A DNA stretch of 21,418 bases from DATJGF01 sp035495315 (GTDB lineage Bacteria > Verrucomicrobiota > Verrucomicrobiia > Limisphaerales > UBA8199): positions 1 through 21,418 of the forward strand of contig DATJGF010000146.1 of NCBI GenBank assembly GCA_035495315.1, read 5' to 3'. Below, piece by piece: positions 14,437-21,418 of the stretch (positions are counted from its first letter, which is position 1; every line of letters begins with the position of its first letter). The notes below the pieces were generated by a model that did no database searches, was not told the origin of the DNA, and saw nothing but the letters and a program-made list of their open reading frames with translations. A program made the translations under genes and the position numbers.

Positions 14437-17400
14437 ATGAGCGAATTGAAGTTAATTGCTGACACAGGTCGATCACGTATGAACGAAGTATTCGCGTCCA
14501 CTATTTGCCTGCCCGCAGTATGCCCGAAACCAAGCGGCGCGATTCGTTGTGGAATTGCGTTCAACGTCGTGAAATTGAGTCTGCTCGCGATTCTGGTTTG
14601 TTTCAGCGGAAAGCTTCTGGCTGGACCGCGCGACGCTGAATGGAAGAAGGTTGAGGAAGCGATTAACAAGGGCCTGCCGAAAACGGCGATCACCAATCTG
14701 GAGCCGATCATCCAGGGAGCGCTCAAGGACAAGGCGTACGCGGAAGCGGTGAAGGCGATCGGCAAGAAGATCGCCCTGGAGGGCAATATCCAGGGGAACA
14801 AACCCGAGGAGAAGATTACGCGCCTGGAAAGCGAAATCACCAAAGCTCCGCGAGACATGGTGCCGGTGATGAATACGTTGCTGGCCCATTGGTATTGGCA
14901 GTACTTCCAGCAGAATCGATGGCGTTTCATGCAGCGGACTGCGACGGCGCAGGCGCCCGGCAAGGATTTCACCACTTGGGATCTGCCGCGGTTATTTGAA
15001 GAAATTGATAAACAATTTCAAAACGCGTTAACGGCAGAGAAAACTCTCAAACAAATTCCCATCGCTGCCTGGGACGATTTGCTCGAGAAGGGCACGATGC
15101 CAGACAGCTATCGGCCTACGCTCTACGATTTTGTCGCTCATGAAGCTCTGGATTTTTACACCGTGGGCGAGCAAGCCGGCACCAAGGCTCAGGACGCGTT
15201 CGAATTATCCGCTGACAGTCCGATCCTAGGCACCGTCGATGAATTCCTGGCGTGGAACCCCACACCGCAAGAGCGCTCGATTTCATTGCGGGCTATTCAC
15301 CTTTACCAGGAATTGATGCGTTTCCATCGGAACGATCCGGCCCCACAACTGGCGTTAGCGTCTGCCGATCTGGATCGGCTGACGTGGGGCGGCAACGCAG
15401 CCTTCGGCGAGAACAAGAGCGAGCGTTATAAAACGGCGTTGGATCGATTTATTGGCACCTATGCTGACTTCGACATCTCAGCGCTCGCGATTGAACGCAA
15501 AGCCCGAGTGCTTCAGCAGGAGGCCGATTTGGTCGCTGCTCATGACCTGGCGGAAGGAGGCGCGAAATTGTTCCCGCAATCACCCGGAGGAAAACTTTGT
15601 CGGAACCTGGTGACGGAAATTGAGTCGAAGTCGGCCAATGTGACAACAGAACGGGTTTGGCAATCGTGTTCAACCAACTCCGTCACCGACTCGCAAGCGC
15701 CAGGTGCCTGTGCTGCAATTACGATCCACTATCGCAACATCGAACGCGTTTATTTCCGCGCCATTCCTTACGACTGGGAAATCTTCCTGCGGAAAAATCG
15801 CAATCGCCCCGAAAGCCTTAACGAGCAGGAACGAAGAGAAGTACTCGCCAAAACCCCTGCTTATGAATGGGCGGAGAAGCTGACGCCAACAACCGAGTAC
15901 AAGGAAAAGACCCAATCTTTTACCGCGCCCAACACGCTCAAACCGGGTTTTTATTTCATTGCGTCGAGCTACGACCCTGAGTTTGCAGAAAAGAATAATC
16001 TGATTTCGTTAACGGATATTTGGGTGAGCGATCTTTCGCTGGTCACCCGCACCCGCGAAGGGAAAATAGAAGGTTTTGTGCTGGAGGCAAATTCTGGTGA
16101 ACCAATCTCCGGAGCTGAAATGGGGGTGTGGCACCTGGATAACAATGGCAATCGAATTGCGGATCCTACACTCACGACGGACACGAATGGTTTCTTTTCA
16201 TTGAAGCCGTCGCAAAACGCCGGCTACCTGTTCCGTGCCCGGCACCAGGGTCGTGAGTTGGCGACAGCGACGGATCTTTGGTCCTATGGCTGGCAAGTGG
16301 CACAGCCGGTTAAACCAGAAGCGCAAACCGTGTTCTTCACCGATCGCGCCATCTACCGTCCTGGTCAGACGATTCAGTTCAAAGGCATTTGCCTTTGGGT
16401 GGATCAATCCAAAGATAATTACGAGGTACTCAAAGGCGAGCCGATTACAGTTGTCTTCCGTGACCAAAATGGGAAGGAGATCGCTCGCCAGAATCAGCGG
16501 GCTAACGATTACGGTTCGTTTACGGGCAGTTTCACTGCGCCTCGCGACCGTCTCATGGGCCAAATGTCCGTGGCCGCAGAAGGCCGGGCCCGCGGCCAGG
16601 CCTGGGTGCGTGTCGAAGAGTACAAGCGCCCGAAATTTGAGGTAACTCTCGACGCGCCTAAGACGCTGGCGAAGCTCAACGAGAAAGTTACACTCACGGG
16701 CCACGCAATGAGCTACACCGGGGCAGCGGTGGATTCCGCCCAGGTCCGGTATCGTGTCGTTCGGCAGGTGCGGATGCCCTGGTGGTGGGGCTGGTGGGGA
16801 CGAGGATGGCCTGGAAATGAAAGCCAGGAAATCGCTCACGGTTCCGTCAGCACTGAAACAGACGGTTCCTTCAAGATCGTATTCGTTGCCAAGCCCGATC
16901 CGAAGGTGTCAGAGAAGGACGAGCCTTCCTTCAACTTCGATATTACCGCTGACGTAACGGATAGCGCGGGTGAAACCCGCTCCGCCGAGCGGGGAATACG
17001 GGTTGGCTACACCGCCCTGGAGGCGACTCTCAGTGCTAAAGACTGGCAAACAGATAGGGAACCAGTGGAAGTGACGGTTGGGACGCGAACCCTGGACTCC
17101 GAACCCCAGGTCGCCGAGGGAAACCTGAAGGTCTATCAGCTGGAGGCCCCCCAAAGAGTCCACCGCGCGCCCTTGGTCCCAGTCGCGTACTGGCCAAATC
17201 GTTTTCAGCGGCGTGGGGCAACCGCCGAACCGGAAGACGAGGTAAACCAGGATCTTTCAAATCCGAATAATTGGCCATTGGGGGCAGTTATTGCCGAGCA
17301 GGGATTCACGACGGACACAAACGGGTCAGCGAAATTGTCGTTCAAACTACCCACAGGAGCTTATCGCGTGATGCTTGAGATCCAGGATCGATTTGGGAAG

Positions 17401-20400
17401 AAAGTCACCGGTAGATTACCGCTGCAGGTCCTCAAGCCGGACGATGCCAAACTCGCGATTAAAGTGCCATCGTTGCTGGCATCGCCGAGCTGGCAGGTCG
17501 AAGCGGGCGAAGAGTTCATGGCCCTTTGGGGCACAGGGTACGACAGTGGCAGGGCCTTTATCGAAATCGAACACCGCCACCAGATGTGGCAGAGCTTTTG
17601 GACGAAGCCCGGCCAGACGCAACAGCAGGTAAAACTCGCGGTGACCGAAGCGATGCGGGGTGGATTTACGATCCACCTGACACAGGTACGGGAAAACCGC
17701 TCTTACTTGCAGTCACATCGGGTGGATGTGCCTTGGAGTAACAAACAACTGGAGTTGAAGTGGGATCATTTCGTTTCAAAACTGCAGCCGGCGCAAAAAG
17801 AGACCTGGAGCCTGCAAATCAATGCGCCGAAGGTATCGACTCGGAAATTGGAGAAGAGTGTCGCTGAATTGGTTGCGGCACTTTATGACGAGTCGCTCGA
17901 TGCGTTCGTGCCGCATAATTGGCCTGCGCAGTTCAACATTTTTCGTCAGGACTATTCGTCCCTCCAGTCGCAATTTGGCAATACGGCGCAGATTTTTCAG
18001 CCGATCTTCGGGCGGTGGGAACAGAGTTATGAAGGTGTTGTGATCACGTATCGTTCGTTCCCATCGGACCTCACGGTTAACCTGTGGGGCTACGCCTATT
18101 TCAATCGAAGAGGCATGATAGCAAAAAGTGACATGGCCAATGGCGCCGTGGTACAGGAGGCCGAGGCCTTGACCGCCGGTTTACCGGCCGCAGCGCCGAT
18201 GGCTGGGCGGGAATTGTCTCTCGGCGATAAGCCGAAATTGGGTATAGCCCTCGGGGGAGCCGTGGCCAAAGACGCGTTGGCAGAACCGGCAGGAGGACAG
18301 CGAACCAAACCCGACTTGAGCCAGGTTACCGCGCGCAAAAACCTGAACGAAACCGCTTTTTTCTTTCCGCAGTTGACCTCGGATTCGAACGGTGCGGTTC
18401 GTATGACGTTCACAATGCCCGAGGCGCTGACCAAATGGCATTTTCTCGGATTTGCGCACGACGGATTGGTGCGTAGTGGCCTGCTCGAAGCCCATGCCTT
18501 CACCTCGAAGGACCTCATGGTTCAACCCAATCCACCGCGTTTCCTGCGCGAGGGCGACACAGTCGAGTTCACGGTTAAAGTCTCAAACCAATCCGACAAA
18601 ACCCAGACTGGCGCAGTGAACCTCTCCTTCACGGACGCGCTCACCGGTAAACCCGCCGACCAACTCCTTCGCGTCCAACCCGTAGAGCGGGCGTCCTCGC
18701 CTGCTGGTTCATCAGGCCTCCGGCCTGAAGCAGCAGAACAAACTTTCACGATAGCCGCGAAGCAATCGCGCACGTTCTCTTGGCGCATCACAGTGCCCGA
18801 CGGATGCGGCTTTCTTACGTACAAAACCGTCGGCGTCGCCGCCAACGTTTCTGACGGCGAAGAAGGCGCAATTCCGGTTCTCTCGCGACGGATCCTAATC
18901 ACCGAATCGCTGCCGCTGCCGATCCGCGGCCCGGCCACGAAGAAGTTTGAATTCACGAAGCTGCTCAAGTCCGGTAGTTCTAAAACGCTCGAAAACAAGA
19001 ATCTAACAGTTCAGATGGTGTCCAATCCTGCCTGGTATGCGGTATTGGCGTTGCCGTACTTGATGGAATATCCATATGAATGTTCGGAGCAAACGTTCAA
19101 TCGTCTTTACGCCAATGCTCTGGCGCGCAATATCGCCAACAGCGATACCAAAATCCACCGCATCTTCGAACAATGGAAAAACACGCCGACGCTGGATAGT
19201 CCACTAGAAAAGAACCAGGACCTCAAAAGTGTTGCTCTGGAGGAAACACCGTGGCTGCGCCAGGCCCAATCGGAAGGCCAGGCGCGCAAAAATGTCGGGA
19301 TACTCTTCGACGATAATCGCCTGAATTACGAAGTTGATAACACCCTGCAAAAGCTGGCCCAAATGCAACTGAACGATGGTTCGTGGCCGTGGTTCCCCGG
19401 CGGCCGCGGCAATGATTACATTACCCTGTACATCGTCACCGGGTTCGGCCGACTTCGGCATCTCGGGGTTGATCTGAAGGTTGATCCGGCAATCAGAGCT
19501 CTCAATCGGCTCGATAATTGGATGACCGAAGAATATGAGCGCATCCAAGCGAATCCCGCCCCAGAGAAATACGTGCCAAGCGCTACCGACGCACTTTACC
19601 TTTATGGCCGCAGCTTTTTCCTCAAAGACCAACCGATTGCGGCGTCGCATAAAAAAGCGGTCGAATTCCTCCTGACCCAATCCCGCAAATTCTGGTTGCA
19701 GACGGATTGCCGGCAAACTCAAGGCCAGCTCGCTCTCGCCCTGGCGCGCTTCAATTCCTTCGCCGGCGGGAACGATTCCACGCCCTTAGCCATTATGAAG
19801 TCGCTCAAAGAGCGGAGTGTTTCCAACGAGGAGATGGGAATGTTCTGGCGCGATACCGAGCTGAGCTGGTGGTGGTATCGGGCGCCAATCGAAACACAGG
19901 CCTTGATGATTGAGGCTTTTGACGAGGTTGCTCACGACGCGGCCGCTGTCGAAGATTGCAAGGTTTGGCTTTTAAAGCAGAAACAAACGCAAGATTGGAA
20001 AACGACCAAAGCCACCGCGGACGCTGTTTATGCCCTCCTGTTGCGAGGTAGAGAGCTCTTGTCGAGTGAGGCCTTAGTGGAGGTTACATTGGGGGGTAAA
20101 TCTATTACGCCTTCCAGCCGCAGCCGTGCAGTGGCTGGCGGCTCCCTCTCCCCTTCGGATGGGGAGAGGGCTGGGGGGAGTGGGAATAAGACCGCACCGC
20201 CCATTGAACCCGGCACAGGTTTTTACGAAGTCCGCTTCGCGCCGGCCGATATCAAACCTAAACTGGGCGAAATCACGGTAAAGAAAACCGATCAGGGGGT
20301 CGCATGGGGCAGTGTTCACTGGCAATACCTCGAAGATATGACCAAGGTGACGCCTTATGAAGGCACGCCGCTGAAGCTCAAAAAGGCCTTATTCACAAAA

Positions 20401-20781
20401 AAGGCGACCAGTCGTGGACCAATGTTGGAACCGGTGAAGGGATCGTTGGAAATAGGTGAAGAACTCGTGGTCCGGATCGAACTGCGCGTCGACCGCGATA
20501 TGGAATATGTGCATCTCAAGGACCAGCGCGGCAGCGGTACTGAGCCTGTGAACGTCTTATCGCAATACAAATACCAGGATGGACTGGCTTACTATGAGAG
20601 CACGCGTGACACCGCGAGCCACTTCTTCATCGATTACCTGCCGAAAGGAACGTATGTCTTTGAGTATTCTACGCGAGTCCAACTGCGCGGCCAATACCAA
20701 ACCGGAGTAGCCCAAATCCAATGCATGTATGCGCCGGAGTTCAACAGTCACAGCCAGAGCATTCCGCTGGCGGTTAAATGA
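14437..20781 (+). CDS. Large alpha-2-macroglobulin family protein with thioester motif
   Basis: The 2114-residue protein is predicted to be exported by a Sec signal (VVKLSLLAILVCFSGKLLAG, about 44-63), with no clear lipobox. After a helical N-terminal region come macroglobulin beta domains: TDRAIYRPGQ (636-645, the conserved MG motif), EYKRPKFEV (about 728), an odd tryptophan-rich loop WWWGWWGRGW (782-791), and the A2M segment NETAFFFPQLTSDSNG (about 1304-1319). The thioester CSEQ is at Cys1549-Gln1552, followed by an alpha/alpha toroid (LQKLAQMQLNDGSWPWFPGG) and a C-terminal MG10-like domain. Family role: when cleaved in the bait region, the protein traps proteases through its thioester. The start is uncertain: ATG 14437 (TAATG overlap with a 31-codon upstream frame), ATG 14479, or GTG 14569, which would begin right at the signal peptide. 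Two short inserts match palindromic repeats (1416-1435 and 1893-1916). Confidence 0.95.
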   Translation: MSELKLIADTGRSRMNEVFASTICLPAVCPKPSGAIRCGIAFNVVKLSLLAILVCFSGKLLAGPRDAEWKKVEEAINKGLPKTAITNLEPIIQGALKDKAYAEAVKAIGKKIALEGNIQGNKPEEKITRLESEITKAPRDMVPVMNTLLAHWYWQYFQQNRWRFMQRTATAQAPGKDFTTWDLPRLFEEIDKQFQNALTAEKTLKQIPIAAWDDLLEKGTMPDSYRPTLYDFVAHEALDFYTVGEQAGTKAQDAFELSADSPILGTVDEFLAWNPTPQERSISLRAIHLYQELMRFHRNDPAPQLALASADLDRLTWGGNAAFGENKSERYKTALDRFIGTYADFDISALAIERKARVLQQEADLVAAHDLAEGGAKLFPQSPGGKLCRNLVTEIESKSANVTTERVWQSCSTNSVTDSQAPGACAAITIHYRNIERVYFRAIPYDWEIFLRKNRNRPESLNEQERREVLAKTPAYEWAEKLTPTTEYKEKTQSFTAPNTLKPGFYFIASSYDPEFAEKNNLISLTDIWVSDLSLVTRTREGKIEGFVLEANSGEPISGAEMGVWHLDNNGNRIADPTLTTDTNGFFSLKPSQNAGYLFRARHQGRELATATDLWSYGWQVAQPVKPEAQTVFFTDRAIYRPGQTIQFKGICLWVDQSKDNYEVLKGEPITVVFRDQNGKEIARQNQRANDYGSFTGSFTAPRDRLMGQMSVAAEGRARGQAWVRVEEYKRPKFEVTLDAPKTLAKLNEKVTLTGHAMSYTGAAVDSAQVRYRVVRQVRMPWWWGWWGRGWPGNESQEIAHGSVSTETDGSFKIVFVAKPDPKVSEKDEPSFNFDITADVTDSAGETRSAERGIRVGYTALEATLSAKDWQTDREPVEVTVGTRTLDSEPQVAEGNLKVYQLEAPQRVHRAPLVPVAYWPNRFQRRGATAEPEDEVNQDLSNPNNWPLGAVIAEQGFTTDTNGSAKLSFKLPTGAYRVMLEIQDRFGKKVTGRLPLQVLKPDDAKLAIKVPSLLASPSWQVEAGEEFMALWGTGYDSGRAFIEIEHRHQMWQSFWTKPGQTQQQVKLAVTEAMRGGFTIHLTQVRENRSYLQSHRVDVPWSNKQLELKWDHFVSKLQPAQKETWSLQINAPKVSTRKLEKSVAELVAALYDESLDAFVPHNWPAQFNIFRQDYSSLQSQFGNTAQIFQPIFGRWEQSYEGVVITYRSFPSDLTVNLWGYAYFNRRGMIAKSDMANGAVVQEAEALTAGLPAAAPMAGRELSLGDKPKLGIALGGAVAKDALAEPAGGQRTKPDLSQVTARKNLNETAFFFPQLTSDSNGAVRMTFTMPEALTKWHFLGFAHDGLVRSGLLEAHAFTSKDLMVQPNPPRFLREGDTVEFTVKVSNQSDKTQTGAVNLSFTDALTGKPADQLLRVQPVERASSPAGSSGLRPEAAEQTFTIAAKQSRTFSWRITVPDGCGFLTYKTVGVAANVSDGEEGAIPVLSRRILITESLPLPIRGPATKKFEFTKLLKSGSSKTLENKNLTVQMVSNPAWYAVLALPYLMEYPYECSEQTFNRLYANALARNIANSDTKIHRIFEQWKNTPTLDSPLEKNQDLKSVALEETPWLRQAQSEGQARKNVGILFDDNRLNYEVDNTLQKLAQMQLNDGSWPWFPGGRGNDYITLYIVTGFGRLRHLGVDLKVDPAIRALNRLDNWMTEEYERIQANPAPEKYVPSATDALYLYGRSFFLKDQPIAASHKKAVEFLLTQSRKFWLQTDCRQTQGQLALALARFNSFAGGNDSTPLAIMKSLKERSVSNEEMGMFWRDTELSWWWYRAPIETQALMIEAFDEVAHDAAAVEDCKVWLLKQKQTQDWKTTKATADAVYALLLRGRELLSSEALVEVTLGGKSITPSSRSRAVAGGSLSPSDGERAGGSGNKTAPPIEPGTGFYEVRFAPADIKPKLGEITVKKTDQGVAWGSVHWQYLEDMTKVTPYEGTPLKLKKALFTKKATSRGPMLEPVKGSLEIGEELVVRIELRVDRDMEYVHLKDQRGSGTEPVNVLSQYKYQDGLAYYESTRDTASHFFIDYLPKGTYVFEYSTRVQLRGQYQTGVAQIQCMYAPEFNSHSQSIPLAVK
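18682..18736. repeat. Palindromic segment carried in frame inside the A2M gene
   Basis: The segment GTAGAGCGGGCGTCCTCGCC is followed by a stem of CTGCTG (18701-18706) with CAGCAG (18731-18736), enclosing CAGGCC (18713-18718) and GGCCTG (18722-18727) around a TCC loop. It encodes residues 1416-1435, a Ser/Pro/Gly/Ala-rich stretch (SSPAGSSGLRP) between beta domains. The composition differs from the flanking protein, and the hairpin form suggests an inserted dispersed repeat that kept the frame. Copies elsewhere in the genome cannot be checked here. Confidence 0.6.
20113..20175. repeat. Palindromic repeat carried in frame inside the A2M gene
   Basis: CCCTCTCCCC (20144-20153) and GGGGAGAGGG (20161-20170) form a perfect 10-bp stem around a 7-nt loop. 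The sequence upstream, CCAGCC to GGCTGG (about 20114-20138), is a second, weaker dyad. The block encodes residues about 1893-1913, including GGSLSPSDGERAG, a low-complexity peptide unlike the surrounding beta-domain sequence. C-rich/G-rich hairpins of this kind are widely found as intergenic repeats in bacteria, so an in-frame insertion is the simplest reading. Confidence 0.72.
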
Positions 20782-20799
20782 GTATGCGCGATAATAAAG

Positions 20800-20935
20800 G
20801 TAGCGCAGGTTTTCGGCCTGCTGTATCGCCGAATTTCAGTCGGCAGGTTGTTTGTGTGGCGTGGGCCATGGAAGTTATGAGGCCTTCACTGCAGGTTGAA
20901 AACCTGCGATACTGCAGGCTGAAAGCGTGCGCTAC
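20800..20935. repeat. Inverted repeat with nested palindromes before the serpin gene
   Basis: Bases 20800-20829 and 20906-20935 are reverse complements with 26 matches of 30, both ending in GTAGCGCA/TGCGCTAC-type sequence. Each arm itself contains small dyads of the type GCAGGTTGAAAACCTGC (perfect in the right half, 20891-20907), and degenerate copies of that unit continue inward. The element fills the 158-bp gap between the A2M stop and the serpin ATG. No reading frame needs it, although the serpin frame stays open through it. Confidence 0.85.
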
Positions 20936-20939
20936 GGTA

Positions 20940-21418
20940 ATGCGAGGAATCAGTGCTATTTGTAGCCTTATGACTGCTTTTGCCTTTGGCGCGCCGCTTG
21001 CCGCGCAGCCGGCACCGGACACCAATCGTCTGCCAATCGTGGCTGCCAATACCAGCTTTGCTCTCGATCTGTATCAGCGAGAAAAGACGAGTTCCGACAA
21101 CTTGTTTTTCTCTCCCTATAGTTTGTCGACGGCTTTGGGAATGACCTACTGTGGAGCGCAGGGCCAAACCGCGAGTGAAATGGCACGCGTGCTTTATTTT
21201 GATGTGCCACAGGCTGAAGTTCCCCACGGCTTCGCCACGCTGACCCGGCAACTCGACGCTATCACGCGCACCGACACCCTCAAACTCGATATCGCCAACT
21301 CCCTCTGGTGCCAGGAAGATTTCCGGTTTACGGAATCGTTTCTCGCTTTAACACGAGATGACTTTCGGGCGGAAGCGCGCCAGGTCGATTTTGCGCATAA
21401 AGCCGAATCCATCCGTGC
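20940..21418 (+). CDS. Serpin family serine protease inhibitor, 3' end outside window
   Basis: Partial gene, 159 residues visible. After a short signal-like N-terminus (MTAFAFGAPLAAQPAPD, with cleavage likely near LAA-QPA), the conserved serpin start is clear: FALDLYQRE (helix A), NLFFSPYSLSTALGMTYCGA (strand 6B and helix B region), GQTASEMARVL, and later LDIANSLWCQEDFRFTESF, typical of the helix D to strand 2A region. The reactive-centre loop that would tell inhibitor from non-inhibitor lies outside the window. ATG 20940 is chosen because it gives a short signal peptide. In-frame ATGs at 20784, 20868, 20877 and 20970 also exist; the first three would translate repeat sequence. The gene follows the A2M gene on the same strand after 158 bp, which suggests a shared task in controlling extracellular or periplasmic proteases. 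Confidence 0.93.
   Translation, partial: MRGISAICSLMTAFAFGAPLAAQPAPDTNRLPIVAANTSFALDLYQREKTSSDNLFFSPYSLSTALGMTYCGAQGQTASEMARVLYFDVPQAEVPHGFATLTRQLDAITRTDTLKLDIANSLWCQEDFRFTESFLALTRDDFRAEARQVDFAHKAESIR

Overview
The window is a stretch of a GC-rich bacterial chromosome. I infer Verrucomicrobiota, probably a soil lineage, from the gene mix (VIT/VWA protein, very large alpha-2-macroglobulin, secreted serpin, Tat-exported ThuA protein, fungal-type cystathionine gamma-synthase) and from intergenic spacers filled with degenerate 7-bp-period repeats and long-armed palindromes. No rRNA, tRNA, CRISPR array, intact transposase or phage module is visible, and the taxonomic call cannot be proven from the sequence alone.

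Left part (1-10.2 kb). The window opens inside an NAD-dependent epimerase/dehydratase on the plus strand, whose stop codon overlaps that of a convergent gene. Six metabolic and envelope genes then lie on the minus strand. In transcription order they are a cystathionine gamma-synthase-like PLP enzyme, dihydrofolate reductase, the lipid II flippase MurJ, an aquaporin-family channel, and the hydantoinase/oxoprolinase pair HyuA and HyuB. Apart from the 81-bp gap between the first two, the spacers of this array carry dispersed repeats, so it looks like a row of short transcription units rather than one tight operon. A further minus-strand gene encodes a helical protein I do not recognise.

Right part (10.3-21.4 kb). 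The plus strand carries a Tat-exported ThuA-domain protein and then three predicted exported proteins. They are a VIT/VWA protein (the architecture of inter-alpha-trypsin inhibitor heavy chains), a 2114-residue alpha-2-macroglobulin with a CSEQ thioester motif, and a serpin cut by the window end. These are three protein families best known from animal plasma protease control, placed side by side in a bacterium. Between the first two lies a minus-strand ORF6N-domain pseudogene, broken by a 14-nt tandem duplication and by a second frameshift.

Repeats are the other theme. Heptad-periodic repeats, several with inverted arms, occupy spacers at 2394-2536, 4570-4614, 7091-7132, 9316-9343 and 11152-11294. 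Long-armed hairpins sit at 5385-5469, 9341-9424 and 20800-20935. Two palindromic segments appear to have been absorbed in frame into the alpha-2-macroglobulin reading frame, and the serpin reading frame stays open back through the palindromic repeat in front of it.
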